64,000 nucleotides of DNA from Gymnogyps californianus (lineage: Eukaryota > Chordata > Aves > Accipitriformes > Cathartidae). Made by a program: the position numbers and the translations under genes. Below the pieces are notes generated by a model. It saw nothing but the letters and a program-made list of their open reading frames with translations, ran no database searches and was not told the origin of the DNA. Positions 1 to 13,761 of this stretch are shown here, piece by piece. The first letter of the stretch is position 1; every line of letters begins with the position of its first letter. The stretch lies in contig NC_059478.1 in the NCBI RefSeq assembly GCF_018139145.2, forward strand, positions 4,588,001 to 4,652,000, written 5' to 3'.

Positions 1-63
1 GTGAACCTTGAGTAAAAAGAACTGTATCTAATATATACCTGTGATCTTTTATTTTTGAACCAG

Positions 64-3000
64 TTACAGAAAGATTTGGAAGAGGTTAAAGAACTGCTTA
101 CGAAAGCCACGAGGAAGCGACTTCGTGATGTCCTGATGGCAGAGAAACACAAGCTAGAGCTAGAAATCAAGAATCAGCCTCCACCGAAGCCAAAAGATGC
201 AGCAGAGGAAGAAAAGTCATCACTGGGAGGGTACACAGTGAAAATAAACAATTATGGTAGGATTACTTTTCTGAACGCTTACTAGAGCTCCAGCGTTTCT
301 CTGAAGAGAAGGCAGGGTGGCATTAGTGTGAGTTACAGTTGCCGCTTAGCATTATAGAGAAGCCTTCTTAAGTATTTATTTCAGACTGGAGACCCCACTT
401 TAAAAGCTACTACGTGCCTGCTGTGCCGTCCCAACCACAGCGTGTATTAATTCTGTTTGTGTGATGGTACTGGTGGGATGCATTAACAATCACTGGTGTA
501 CCAACTAGTATTTTTCCATTGTCTAGGGCTTAGCAGGAATGAAAGAGTGAGCTTTGGCTTCTCTGCTCACCATGTAGGTGAAAGGAGAGGGAATTGCTCA
601 AAATACTTGTCATGCAGGGAGCAGGGGGAAAAGTGGGTCAAGGAAACTGCAGCAAAAGCAGACAGCTACCTCTGCCTCCCCCTGCACAGACAGGGTTGCT
701 CTCCTTTTACCTGAGCTGATATGTGTTTTTTTTCTCAGAATTTGCAGGAATTGGGGAACAGGGCTACATGTGAGGACCTCCTTTTGCTCTCAAGTTATTC
801 CTGAGTAATTCATCTCTTTCCCTTACCCTCTAAAGATTGTTTCAATAAAGCAGAGATCCTAGTCATTGCTAGGGGACTTTGTGGAGTGAGTTGGGATGGA
901 ATGCATGAAGTTTATGGAGGAAAGGTAGAACTTAATCTCTTTTTTTTCACTTGCAGGTTGGGATCAGTCAGATAAGTTTATTAAGATTTACATCTCTCTA
1001 AATGGAGTCCAGAAGCTTCCAGCTGAGAATGTGCAGGTGAATTTCACAGAGAGGTGAGTTCATCTTGTTGCACCATGCCACAGGGGAGAGCATGGATGAA
1101 GAACACTATTTGAAATGCAGGCATGTGTTGTGTTGAGTTCTGTTCTGGATCATCCCTTACCACCCCCACCCCTTTCTTTCTTTTTTTTAACTTGAGCGAT
1201 ATTAGCTTTTAGTAGCACTTAGCACATACCCTTAAGTATAGCTCTCCTTAGAGGGTATCAGGGTATTTTCATTTTACACATGCTTGTTGCACCTCATCAC
1301 GCTTGACAGGATATGTAGTGTTAGCCCTGTTTTCTGATGGTGGTAGAACTGAAGTCAGGGGCAGGTGTACATTAAGTAAATCTGCCTTTCCATGGTTGTA
1401 GGAGATCAGCGAGGTAGAAAGAACCCTAAAGATCTTGATTTGTTGTGAAGTCTGGACAGGTCCTTTTAAGTCCTCAATATTAAATCCAACTGAAGATTTG
1501 AAAGCCCTGGGAAGAAAGTAATTCAAGCCTGTTGATATGCTTTCCAAAGAAATACGCCTGCTAAAGGGCTTTCAGACATTGTTTTTGGTGGCAAGGCACA
1601 ATAGTCTTACAATGATTGCAATATTTGTGCCCGTCTTCCCCACTTTCTGGTTCCAGGTCATTTGATCTGCTAGTGAAGAATCTGAATGGGAAGAATTACA
1701 CCATGACCTTCAACAACCTCCTGAAACCCATCTCCGTGGAAGGCAGCTCTAGAAAGGTCAGTGCACCTCGGCTGTTAGAGGTATTTAGGTCTCTCACAAA
1801 GTACCATGTTCATTGCCTGACGCTAGTTCAAGAGGCTCAGTGCTAACCTTCAGTCCCTCCCTTCTGTCTGTAAAGTCTCTTCACTGTGAACGTGATTCTT
1901 ATTAATCTGTAATTGTCATAACTGTGGAATTATTCTCTGGAATCCATGGGCTCCTATTTCCAAAGATCATGTCTGGATATTGTACGCTTTTTTTTAATAG
2001 CTCTCCAACAGGATTTCAGAAATAATTAAGCAGAAAATTCCACTAAGCATCCATTTGCATCCTTGTGCTTTTAAATACCTCTGAGAAATTCTTTGCAGTT
2101 TTAAGGTCTAAGAGACTTGTCAGCAGACCGAGATCTTGGGGAAGCTTAAATAGGCATAATACCCAAAGCAAAGTCTGAAACCTGCTCTGCCTTTGTAAGG
2201 GTGTGTTGCTCCAGAATTGAACACTAGTAACATTTTACTGCTGATGACTGCAACTGGTGATAGTGTCCTTACTGTGCTACTTGTAGCACCTTTCCGGGCT
2301 TAGGGATGCATCAAATACCTTGTGTGCGTTCTGCGCAGTTGTGCGGTGCACTGAATGACATCAGATGTGAAGAAATGATGGTTCAATTTGAAATTGCCCT
2401 AAAACTAGGACAGTGTAAAATTAAAACAGCTGAAATAAATGAGGGTGATGCTCTGGTGATTTTTTTTAAGACGGCATAAAAGTGAGCAGTGGTCACGTAC
2501 TTGCTAGGCTAAAGCTCCAGCAGACTCTTGTCTGCTGTGGCACGCAGGAGTTCTTTGCGAAATTTAGGTCAGGGTTGCAATTAAACAGGCTTTGCTTGTA
2601 ACTTGCAAACATATTGCAAGATTAAGCAATGCCCTGAAACTAGTTTCTTATCCTTGGAGAAATAAAGTGGGAGAGCCTCTACCTGAACTTGGTATTCTTG
2701 GAGAAGTCTAGTAAACGTAGCCACCCTTTACCAGACAGTCCCGGGTACTTTTAGCATCCTGAGAATCACCGAATGGTGTTTCTGCAGCACTATATGTTCT
2801 TCTATATTGGTACTATAGTACTGTACTAGTATTATATTAATCATGCCATTTAAATTGTCCAGAATGAGGTTAATACTTTGTACCCCGAAGCCGAGTGCAT
2901 ACTATAATTTCTGTTTGCTACATAATAATCAATAGCTGAGAAATGTTTCAGGAATTTGTGAGTATAGAAAGATGTTTATGTTATCAGCTAACCTGATTCA

Positions 3001-5205
3001 TTGTGGTTGTGACTAGCACCCCTTTATGAAGCATTCTAAATTCATGCCTTGCTGTTCACCATACAGATAAAGACAGACACGGTCCTCGTGATGTGTAGGA
3101 AGAAGCGGGAGGAAAAATGGGAATGTCTCACTCAAGTGGAAAAAGAAAGCAAAGAGAAAGAGTAAGTGTCTCTTCAACCCTCCATCTCTGTTTCCATTTC
3201 TTCTTCTCCAGATTGCTTTAGGACTGCCAGGAGAGCAGATCTGTACTGTACTGACCGTGCAGTCAGACTGTGAGAATCACTGTTCTGGGCGACAAGCCCC
3301 TAAGATGTTTGAGAATCATTAGGTTGGGATTTTTTTGGTACTAGCAGGACTGGCAGTGGAGGAGATACGCTTTGAGTAGCTGTTTGCCACTCTTCTACTG
3401 TTTCATTGCTAATGATGAAGGCTGCATCATAGGAAATACGATAGATAAGACCCACAGTGAGAGTGTTAATCAACCAATTAAAGATTCATTTGTATCTTGA
3501 TGGCTGCAGTCATTGCAAAAACTGCTCTAGGGAGGTTGACTTTTTTTAGGTTAAGTGTATATTATATAGAAATACATATATATTCCCTGCAGCTATGCTG
3601 GTCGAAATAATTATGATTTTGTCACCTGCGTGTGAGGTGCCTGCACAAAAATCCCAGCGTCCTTTTGGCAGAACGGGTCTTCGTTTACCTAGATTGTTAC
3701 ACAAAGTCTCAAGCTAATTTGTAGCACTTCAGGTGCTTGGGAGCAATCCTACAAGCAGCTTAGGCACTGGATATATAAGGGTGGCAAATTACAGCAGGAA
3801 ACACCTGGGGACAAGAGACTTTTTTTTATATATATATATAAAAAAAATGTAGTATATCATATAATAATTTTACATTTTACAACACACACATATGTTCTTA
3901 TCTGGAAGAGAATGTGTATACCCACCTTGAAGCATGGAAACACTCACTTTTGAGAAAGTTGTGCCTGCCAACAACTACTCATTTTGTGTATTTTTATAGG
4001 ATGATTTGCTAAAACTGCTTTGTCCTAACTTAACCATACCTGAATTGAGAGCAAAACTACCTTCCCCTCTCAAATGATATCACCGGAGATTAAGAGACAG
4101 TGACTTGCCTACTAATGCAGGTTGCTGGAGGGACAGGGTCGTTTTGTTAAACCTGTATCTTGCGCAGGGAAGTCCTGCACGCTGCCCAGCCTGTCACGAT
4201 GCGTATTGCCGCCTTATTCCAAGCGTTGAGGATTCACAGTATGGCAAATGAGTGGCTTCAGAAACGCGCCTCCCAGCTTCTGAGTGCTCGGGTCTGCGAG
4301 ACTGGTGGTTAGCCCCGTGCTCGGGGAACTTGCTCCCTCTGCTGATCTATTTTGATCTGCGTGTTTTTCAGATAGCCTGCAGCTGCCCTAGTAACTACCT
4401 AGAGGATTTTAGAAAACAGGATAGAGAGAGGCAGTTTTGCCAGAGAGGGCATTATGTATAGCCTGGTGATGTGGGGCATGTCATACCCAGGTGCTTACTG
4501 TGTGGGTGGCACCATTTGTCAGTTGGCTTCTTAAATTGAGAAAATCGCTTTGAAATGCGAGGTGTTAGAAATGAGTCAACTTCTGGAGATAATCTGAAAA
4601 ATGAGAAGCAGAAAATACCTTGTGGGTTGTGAATGTGGCCACTTCAAAGAGCTCAGTGTGGTTATTTTTCTATTTTTATTCACTTTTCACATAACAGCGC
4701 AGACAGATATTAGCACTTTCTGTGCCTGTTATATTCCACTTCTGCTTCCCTAAATTAATTTTGGGTGGTGCTTCAAGGGTCACATTTACTGTAAAATGCT
4801 TCCCGTCATCTTTAGTGGGACAGCTGTAGGCATACTACTCAACTTGCACTTAGTTTAAGGGTACTCTTTAGGATTCTCCCTACTCGGAAGGTGACTGAAG
4901 CGTGACTGAAGACTGTCAGCGTCTGAAGACTGCCAAAGCAAAATCCTCACTGTTAACAGGATGTTTCAAACAAATATTAGCGTTTGATTTTTTTGCACAG
5001 AATTGTTGGTAATATCTGATCTTCTCATATGTATCCGTCTTGCAGGAAGGCTGCCTACGACACCTCAGATCCTAGTGAAGGGCTTATGAACCTTTTAAAA
5101 AAGATGTATGCAGAAGGAGATGATGAAATGAAGCGCACCATCAACAAGGCCTGGGTTGAAAGCAGAGAAAAGCAATCCAAAGGCGACATACCAATGGATA
5201 TTTGA
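64..5205 (+). CDS. CACYBP: CACYBP, calcyclin-binding protein / Siah-interacting protein (5'-partial, exons 2-6)
   Basis: Coding segments read as 64..256, 957..1053, 1657..1756, 3067..3161 and 5046..5205; they join in frame to 214 residues plus stop. Every junction has AG/GT borders, and the split codons rebuild the expected protein. The translation follows human CACYBP closely: an N-terminal helical Siah-binding region beginning [12 protein letters not shown], the CS (p23-like) domain from [10 protein letters not shown] through [19 protein letters not shown] to [10 protein letters not shown], and the C-terminal SGS region with [14 protein letters not shown] and [14 protein letters not shown]. 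The first few residues (MASEE in human) lie on an exon upstream of the window. Known role of the family: a cytosolic and nuclear adaptor linking the Siah1 E3 ligase to Skp1 for beta-catenin turnover, which also binds S100A6. The gene converges on MRPS14. No lesion is visible. Confidence 0.96.
3820..3847. repeat. T8-(AT)n-A8 palindrome
   Basis: A self-complementary tract of eight T, alternating AT, then eight A in CACYBP intron 5. It can extrude as a hairpin and is probably length-unstable. Confidence 0.85.
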
Positions 5206-5360
5206 AAGTACTCTAAGGGCCGCCTTAATACTGATCTTCCATCTGAGACACGCTATGCTGCAAAGATCATTGTTTACATGACCTTCTTCCAGGCAAAGAC
5301 AGTCATTTTCCATTTCAGGTTGGAGAAAATATTTAAATAAAATAGCTTATAAAGCATTTC
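5206..5360 (+). terminator. CACYBP: CACYBP 3' UTR with poly(A) signal
   Basis: The canonical AATAAA hexamer at 5336-5341 lies 131 bases after the stop codon, giving a short 3' UTR that should end near 5360. This is the first hexamer after the stop. Longer forms using later sites cannot be excluded. Confidence 0.7.
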
Positions 5361-6620
5361 CTTCAGTCAAGTGGTTCACCATTTCCTGAAGAGTGGAGCA
5401 TAGGTATATCCTTACCCCTCCTTGAAAAAGCATCTCAGATGAGTGGAGAGTGTTGTGAAACTGAGAACAGAATGTAAAAGAAAAGGAATCCTAAACTAGG
5501 ATGGGTTAAGGCCTCTCTCTTGCAAGTGACAGCTGTACCCATCTGGTTGCTGGGGCTAATGTCATGCTCACTACATGGGGTGTGGTTTTTTGATTAGATC
5601 TGGGAAAGTATGTTGAACTGTAAAGCGTGTCACAAAGGGAGAAATGCTGAAGAAAGTAGAACCACTATCTCAAGCACTTGATAGTTGAGCAGAAACAGTA
5701 TGTGTTAATCCTGTGGTATTAAAATTTAATGATTACTCTCAGAAATTAATTACTGGCTGTTTAACCTCTTTTGCATTTTGAAAATGAAAACAGCTCTTTG
5801 GTGCCTATGCTAACTGTGGCTCCTTGGGGTGTCTTTGAGGTGGCATCACTTGCAGGAGGGCAGTGAGCTGCTGATGCTGGACAGTGAGTTTGCCCTGGCT
5901 CTAGCAGTGTACGAGGAAAAAAAGAGACAAGCTCCACTTTCTCCTATCACCTTTCAAGGGTTTTAAGGTAACAGAGTAAGAAGTATATTGAGATAGCTTA
6001 TACTCCAAAATTTGACTCAACCGGGGGTGATGGGTTGCTGTCAATTTGCTGCCTGTGTGCCTTCCATCTGGTGGTAGCACAGTTTTACTTGGCCTGTTTA
6101 TTGCAGCCTCTCAGCCCCACTGCTAGGGAGGGGGACGGAGTAGCCATTTCCCCTTCATTGCCCTGCTTTGAAGAAGAGTACAGGGCAAACATGAGCTTAG
6201 CAGCAGGCGTGTTGTTATTGTTTCCTTCCTGCTTCCTTCTCATGTGTCTCCCAAGGACAGATTTGTTTGATGTTACCTTATGAATTAAGGAAGCCATTAC
6301 TCTCCTATTATGGTCTGGACTAGGACTTACTTGCTACCTTGTTCTTAAAGCATTGGACCAAGCGCCGCACTACAAGCAGGAGATAAATACTAGCACGTTG
6401 TAGTTTCTAATAGGTCCTTTATCCACTTTGTCTGCTTGTTAATATACGTATATTAAGTTTGCATAGCAACAGTATCTGAACTTGAGGCCATGTTTTATTT
6501 TCAGTTCGTGTTCACCCTTGTTCATGGCAGATTACCACTTTGCCCTGTTGTGCGATTTCATTTATGCTTTTACCCAAATTACCGTGGTGAACTTACCGTA
6601 CGGTGGCAAAAAAACTGCTT
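5361..6620. other. Intergenic spacer between convergent CACYBP and MRPS14
   Basis: The spacer between the two 3' ends has no exon-like segment or recognisable repeat. Short open frames here lack homology and splice context. Any extended 3' UTR of either gene would fall in this stretch. Confidence 0.5.
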
Positions 6621-6639
6621 AAACGAGCCTCGTGCTGTA

Positions 6640-6953
6640 TGTCTTTATTTCTAATGTTGCCCATATCACAAACCTCAGCTTAGTTCTGCAACCACCAGGT
6701 AGTAACTTTTTCCTCAAAATAAAACTGCCTCTCATACAGACCAGTTTACTGCAGTTATGCTGCTTCTTGTAAGCTGATGCCAATTGCAATCCAGTAAGCG
6801 AGTTTAATGAATCAGCATGGCTTCTCATCCTTCCCTTATTAGTTTGATATTGATTGCTGGACTCCTAGACAGGACAGTCTTGCTTTAATTACTCGAACAC
6901 ACAAACTGACCCTGTTTTGTGTTTTCTGCGTGAATGTATATCCATGCGGTGAA
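6640..6953 (-). terminator. MRPS14: MRPS14 3' UTR with candidate poly(A) signal
   Basis: On the minus strand an AATAAA hexamer lies at 6644-6649, about 305 bases after the MRPS14 stop. A second hexamer at 6494-6499 could serve a longer transcript. Which one is used cannot be told from sequence. Confidence 0.5.
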
Positions 6954-9856
6954 CTACCACATAGCCCTCTGTATCCCAGACATCTGAGCATGGTCAGCAA
7001 AATGGCGGAAAACGATTCTGCTGAGCCTCCAACGCCGCTTCACCCCCCGAGGGCGGGATGTCAGGACGCACCTATTTCGGATCCTCACAGGGCAGCTGTC
7101 CCGGGGCAAGTCAGCAATCTCTTTATCAGCCACTTCCTAAAACACAAGACCACAGCATAAAGTTTATCTGTGTTCCCCAGGATTTTGAGGGGGCTTATTG
7201 CCAGACCTCAAAATCTAACTGCAGAGCAGGTACTACCACCTCATGAGTATGCTTTGCTATTTGATAGGGAACTTGCACCTGTCTTCCTCACTGCACCCTT
7301 TCTTTCTGGGCATCCTAACAGTGAATGTAAAATGATCCACGTGAGACCCCAAAGTTAACCGTATTACACAGACTGAACAACCTCATGCCAGTAATTATAG
7401 TTAGTCAAAATCTGCTTGTCTTTCTCCTTGTTGCAGGGTGGGCTAGTCCTTTAAGATGAACTGAACTTAAATATATGTTCCTTATTAACTGCCTTCCCAG
7501 GTAACATGCTTTGGTGTCAGTAAAAGGGATCTCATGTAGTATTCTGCGGAAGGAGTTAATAGCCAGAGGAGGACAAGTGAAAGTGTCTCTGTTCTAATGA
7601 GAAGGCTTAAGAAAGGTCTTTCTACGTACAACAAGAGAACTCAACAGTTTTCAGGAAGCACCAGGTAGCAGCAATTGAAATGTCAAAAGAACAAGTGAGC
7701 TCAGCAAGGAAATGCAGCCTAAAAGAAGTCACTTGAGGCTAGGTAAGCGTCCCTAACTGCAGCATTCTTAATACGCTATTTTCTGAAGGACAGAAGGGCT
7801 CAAAGAATCCTGTGTTCAGTCATGGTAGGAAGTCACAGTTGGAGGTAAAAGGCAGGTCTGAGGCTGGACTACAAAAACTCCCATGATGTTGCAGGAGTGC
7901 TGAAAAGCCATAGTGTAAGGCTATCTTCTAAAGGGATGTTCGCCTTCAAAGGAAGACGGCATCAAGACAGGAGCAATGTGACTTTCAACTTCAGTAACAG
8001 CAAGGTCAGTAAGGCTTCTTGTCTTCAGAATGTATTTCAGTTACTGGTTTTGTCCGGTTGTGCATCTTATTTGCGTATATAGCTGTATATATACACTCCA
8101 TCTAGTACAGCTAAACACTTGCAGTGTTTTTTGGCCTATTTAATTCCCATGATTTTATTCAGAAAGCAGCCTATACTTTCAGAGACAACTTGTAGCTTAA
8201 TTTTTAAGACTTTAATTTTGGAGCCCAAATAACATTTTGTAGGGGAGGAAAAAGTTATTTTCCTGGAGTGTTTTTCTTCAATCTAACTGCTGCTATGACT
8301 TTGTGACCTCAAAACGTGCCAAAAGCAGCTGAGGAATACCAAAAGCAAAGTCAGTTGCAATTCTTCCCCCCCCCCCCCCGTAAGGACATCCAATGCAGAC
8401 TAGACTTGCCAAGAGAATGGTAAAGTCAATACATAAAACCAGATTCCTACATCTTCTCTTCCAGAATGTTTAAGGGTGAAAGGATCTCCCCACAACTAGG
8501 CATGGCCAGATCAAATACATACAGGACTACTGTAAGAATATTTCTGATACTTGTAAATGTTTTTAATGCTTAGTAAGGAAGGCTGAGAGCAGGGCATTGA
8601 ACACGTGCAGTTTTAAGAACAGATCTAACACCCAGATCTGATGCAGCTTTTACATACTTGTAGCTCAGGCAAGCAGTAAAATTAAGTATTTCTAATTGAA
8701 CAAACTGGTGGTTTTGGCTGGATCAGGCTTCCAGGTTTTTAAATAAGTAAAAAAAATCTAAAGTTTATTTAGGAAACTATAAAAGTAACTGTATAATATC
8801 CCGTATTATCGGAAATAAGGAAAATAGCTTTCTGAATATATGTTAGTGACAGCTGTGAGGGGAAAAAAAAATGACTTCATCGTATGTAGTGTTATATACA
8901 CTGCTTACATGAGGAGCACTAGTTTAAAAAAACCCCACAGCACAACACACTCAACCTCTAGTCAGGCGAATACACTGTTGTTGTAAACACCCCCAAAAGG
9001 CAGAGGCTCTGAAGATGCCTGGGCGCTAGCGGTAACTATGCGATATGACATAACTCTGTGCTCAGGAGTTAGGGAAACGCAAGCGTTCGTGACCTGGCAC
9101 GGCCACTCGGGTCCGTAAAGCGGCTGCTGCAGCCCAGCGCATGTCACAGCAGTAAGAGCCGGGCATGGGCTCGTGTCCTGCCCTGGCCGGGGCACGGCCG
9201 TGGGGCGGCTGCCCAGTACCTGCAGCTCCTTGGGAAGGATGGTGTTCTTCCGGATGGCGTTGATCCGCAGCCTCTCGTCCGCGTACTCATATGCCAGCTT
9301 CCTTCTCTTAACGTCCCGCAGCATCCTCCAGTCCACGTAGTAGCTCCGCACTTGCCTTGTGCAGGGTGAGGGCAGAACCTAATTTAAAAAATTAAGTTTA
9401 TAATAGCCACCTGTTGCACATACAGTTTGCCCAGTTCAAGTATGAATTATTCCCATAAATGTCTCTTCGTCAGACTCTTTAAAATCGCTTCCTTGCCGTG
9501 CAGCTCCTGCCCAAGAAACGTAACGTGTGACCCAGCTTCGTTCAGGGAAGCCAAGGCGGAATTTACAATACGGGAGGCACAAATAACCCGAAATTACACC
9601 CGCGCCCGCGTTGTTCCCGCCGCCGGCGAAGCCCGGGCTTCAAGCGAGGTTTGGGCTGACCCGGGGCCGGGGCCGGGCCGAGCCCGCCGCCGCCCCCAGC
9701 GGTCTGACAAGCCCCGCAGCCCCCTCACCGGGCCCTGCCCGCTCCCCGGCGCCTCGGCCGGGTGGGACACGGCCCCGAAGGGGAACAAGGGAGGGAGGGA
9801 GCCGGGCTGACCTGCCGAGCGCCCCGCAGCAACCAGCCTAGCGCGGAAGCCGCCAT
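6954..9856 (-). CDS. MRPS14: MRPS14, mitochondrial small-subunit ribosomal protein uS14m
   Basis: Complement of 6954..7136, 9220..9378 and 9812..9856: three phase-0 coding exons totalling 128 residues, the same length as human MRPS14. Exon 1 gives [15 protein letters not shown], a short mitochondrial leader. Exon 2 carries [20 protein letters not shown] and [20 protein letters not shown]. Exon 3 carries the uS14 signature, [19 protein letters not shown] followed by IVFRHFADH, and ends in RAMW and a stop. The exon 2 acceptor was set at the TTAG before 9378 because the nine residues it adds align with the human segment between leader and VRS. The product sits in the head of the mitochondrial 28S subunit. 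The gene runs tail to tail with CACYBP and starts in a CpG island. Confidence 0.96.
7137..9219 (-). other. MRPS14: MRPS14 intron 2
   Basis: A 2.1-kb intron bounded by a GTACTG donor and a TTTTAG acceptor read on the minus strand. It contains a pure 14-base C run (8366-8379) and nothing else I can assign. Confidence 0.8.
8366..8379 (+). repeat. Poly(C) homopolymer, 14 bases
   Basis: An uninterrupted run of 14 C within MRPS14 intron 2. Likely length-variable and prone to sequencing error. Confidence 0.9.
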
Positions 9857-10020
9857 CTTCTCGGTGCGCAGCGGCGGGGTCGCGCATGCGCCTAGGCCTG
9901 GCGGGAGCGGGTGGCGGGGGGTGCTGCCGCCGGCGAGGGTCCCGGGCTCTGGGAGCATCTATGGCTGCGGGTCGCCGCCCCGCCGGGCGGGTCTGCGCTC
10001 TCCGCTCCCATCCTTTTGCA
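9590..10020. promoter_or_regulatory. MRPS14: CpG-island promoter of MRPS14
   Basis: GC- and CpG-rich DNA surrounds the MRPS14 start codon (9854-9856, minus strand), with several GGGCCGGG/CCCCGCC-type GC boxes and no clear TATA box. This is the usual promoter type for a housekeeping mitochondrial ribosomal protein gene. Several open frames on both strands here are by-products of the GC bias. Bidirectional activity toward the plus strand is possible but unsupported. Confidence 0.8.
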
Positions 10021-13000
10021 GTGAAACTGTATTTCCAGGGCCTTTGCGGGTGGGGAAAAAAAAAAAAAGGGAGAACCCAAGCCGCTTTAGATAGCCCGGT
10101 GCTGATGTCGGCCTCCGGTGGCACCGTCCGTCATTAGAGGGAGCTGGCAACTTCCACAGAAACCTCAGGATCCGACTTTGGGTGGACCGAAAGGATCCTA
10201 GGTTTAGGGGAAAGTCTGTAAAAATGACAGGGAAAAGAGTCCCACCAGGCAAATGTGATGCAGAGACATCACACCGCGTTGTGGGGTCCCTGTCCAGAAA
10301 AGCACGTTTGTCCCGTACGCCTGTCGTTGCTGTGCATTAGGTTATCTGCCAGCTGCTTTCCTAAGTGGGGTTTTAGTTTTGTTTCTTAAGAGTTTCTTTG
10401 TCTCCTTGCTTATCGCCTAGGACTAGTCCTAAATTTATATCAGCTTTTTGCATTTTTTTCAACTCATGAATTTTGGGTAAGTTACAGCATTTTACAGACA
10501 AAATTGAATAATCCTAACCCTGAACAGTGAAAAATATATGGGAAATTCTGCTTATGTTGTTCATAGCTGCTCTGTTGTTTGGCGAGAGAAACTGTCCTGT
10601 TCTACCGACTGGGACTTCACTTAGGCAGTGTTTAAAATAAGTCTATATCCTGATTTCTGGGAGAACATCCATTAAGTTTTTCATGTTGAATTAATCATTT
10701 TGATTAAATTTTCCATTCATATCAGCTTGTTATCTACATCCAAAAAGTCATGCGAGAACCTGGATTCTCTCTCAGTTTGTCATGCTGCTTGCTGTCTGTG
10801 TGCCAGGCGTTTTACTTAGATGCCTGGTATATTATACTGGTCCTGAAGTACGTAGGTGTAATCTGGAAGAAGTGGCCAGATTGGCAGGCTAATGCAGTCA
10901 AATTTTATTATCCATGCTGCAGTCAGCAGCAACAGCAGAAAGAGGCCATTTTTGGTGCTAATGAAGTGGTTAATTCTGCACAGCTTGTTCAGTTTCTGGC
11001 TGCCTTGCCAACCCAGGTGTTAACTATCCTGAAGGTTTTTTTCCTGTGAATGTGCCAAGCTGAAACCACTAATACCTGTTACACAGAGCATTAAACTGGC
11101 ATAGAGGCATAGCTATTTTTGCTTTTCCTTGCTTTAGATGGGTCTCATGAGCCACAGAGAGGTGACATGCTTGTCACTGGCCTCATTTCCTATCTCTCTG
11201 TGCTCCCTTCATACTCTGAGAGGCCGAAAGGCTGCTCTTAAACTTGTGTGAGGGTCTGTCTGTGGAGGGAAACTGCAGCAGCAGAAAGGGCTCAGCCTGC
11301 GGGCTGCAACCCTTCTGCGAGCATCCAGTTCAAAACTCAGGCTGTTTGTGATGGTGCTTCCTGGTGATGTGGCGTGTTGATGCATGACTGGCTTGGAAGT
11401 AGGTTTCTGGTGTTTGCAGGGAGAGAATTTCAAGCTTTGTTCCCTGATGCTATTGTCTATAACTTGCTATTTTTTCAGCTTTCCAGCCGGCAAAAGCAAT
11501 CTGTAGAATATCAGCAGAGCAAATAAAGTAGGGAGCTGGATGTGATCAAAGGGGATTTGGTTGTTAGAGCATGCATTCGTTTCTACAATACTTTGTTCCA
11601 CTTCCCCTTGGTCTCTCTGTGTTTGTTAGATGGTCTGGAGGAGTGAGGAATCAGTGAATGTGGGAAGGAGAACTATTTCTTCAGCCAGGGCTGAATCCCT
11701 CTCTTGCTCAATAGCATCACCTGTGTAGTCAGCACTTTCCCCGCTGTGGAGGTGGGACCATGTGAGTTGCATTTACAGCTTTAAAAAAAATACAAACTAA
11801 GTGAGAAAGTGCGGAGCCCCAGTGCGAGTTAGTGGTGTTTGCAGTGTTCAGTGTGGTAAGCACGCTGTATTTGATTTCACCCCCCTGTTGCAGCGACTGA
11901 GATTGGCAAGGGCTAATGATGCATGTTGATAGCCCTTAGGCTGCTGCCGTCTTCAGCTCCCTCAGCCCAGCTTCTGGTTGCAGTGAAGCAAAGCAAGTGG
12001 TCAGAATCTGAGACGGTTTCTTAGCTAAAAGCTGGGCTCAATAATGCACATGGTTAAAATAATCCTGTGGGTACCTTAACAATGCCTACAACATGTAATT
12101 TGCTTTCTTTTAAGTTCTTGAGCGTTTTTTTTTAAGTATTGTGCTGGATAAGTGCAGTGTTATATTTAACTACTGCTGGTTTTAAAAGGTGTTTTATTTT
12201 TACTTTCTGTGTTACTCCACCTGAATTTCACATCATTAATACTACAAATGTACTTGTCGATACGTGCGTCTCGGTGATAATTCTGGGATGTGTGCTGCCA
12301 GATTTACAGGGCTGGAAAGGCTTTCTGGCTTTTGACTAGAAGCAGAGCATAAAATGAATAGGAAATGGTTCTTTCTGCTGGTGTGCAAGACTGATACTGG
12401 ATAGGGGAATTGCTCCCAAACCCAGCGTGCTCCTTAGGTGGTTTGTGGGAGGGAAACATCCCAAGGCCTCTATTGGTTCCTTTCATCTGGTCCATGGGGA
12501 CTTAAATTCACTGCAGGGACTGCTGCTGGTTTGCAGCTGGAGTGGGAAGGGGAGATGATTTGGTGACCTTTCAGCTTGCTCACATTACCTTTGCAAGTGG
12601 TGGCTGCATCAGAAGGGCTCTGAACCAGACAGCTTGAAAGGTAAGAGGAAAGTATTTTTATTTCCTTTGAGATTCCTGTTGTTTGTTCTGAATGAAAAAT
12701 GCAGCCAATTTTTCTCCGACTTCCTACAGCAGATGCCCTCCAAGGCTTTGAAAGCCTTACACAAATATCAATAATCCTGTATTATGGGCATGTATTATTA
12801 TTGCAAAATGTATAGTAGTGTTTAATGTCACTCCATTTTGAAGGGCTTAAGCTTTCTCAGGTTGTCTCCTCCAACCATATGAAACCACACATCTGCTAAA
12901 GTAAACGGGAGTTTTGCCTTTGGCTTTAATGGAGCTGGGGTTTAATCTAGAAGGTAATTGTTTTAGAGTGCTTGTTCCTAGTAATTTCCATTTTAGGCTC

Positions 13001-13761
13001 CGATTTTTGTGTGACAGTAGTTGTTTTAAAAGCCCTTTCCTTTTGTCATGAGATTGTGCTGGAATTTGATCACACTTACATCTTATAATTGCAACAAACA
13101 CTCTGAGTAATTGTTCAGTATTTTCTCATCCAAAAGCTCTTCCTATGCCTTCTAGTGCACCTTTTCACTGACTCAGTGGTGAAAACGAGTAGAAGTTTTT
13201 TGCCACATAAAATGAAATATATCACTATTTCCACAATAAAAGTACTTTATTGATTATACTATTTATAATAAAAATGTCATTCATTGGATAAGTAAAATTG
13301 ATCAAATACAGGAGTTAGTTACAAAATTTTTGAGCTGTGCAGGCAACAGAACAAAGATTTGCTTCAGGGAAGACTGACTGACTTAAACTGGAAGCTAATG
13401 ATTTAACAGAACGGAGCTAGGTCATTTGTTACAAAATGCATATTTATGCTAACTAGCAAATGTGCAAATACTATTAAGCCTCTCTGCACTTTCTAATGAG
13501 TATGTAGGATTTCAGAAGCGATCTCTCATTCACGTATGAACGGTTAATACACCTTGCTTATCAGACATTGCAGAAGAATTAGCATGAAAGAAAAGGTAAA
13601 TATAAGGATGAATCTAGAAGCATAGCGTCTACCTGGCTGATTATAATTCTGTTTTTCTATTCGTTATTTCAAATCATCCCAAATTTCTGTAGCATTAGGT
13701 AAGGTTCATTCAGTCTGGAAGTAAAAAAACGTAGATGCTTGCAAAAGAAACGACTTTGCTA

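Noticed and set aside
9594..10124. 176-codon minus-strand frame at the MRPS14 promoter
   Set aside because: It overlaps MRPS14 exon 1 in another frame and consists of Arg/Pro/Ala-rich island sequence.
10750..11049. 99-codon open frame with a hydrophobic start and Gln run
   Set aside because: The initial hydrophobic stretch looks signal-like, but there is no homology, Kozak support or neighbouring exon. The Gln run is a short CAG-rich tract.
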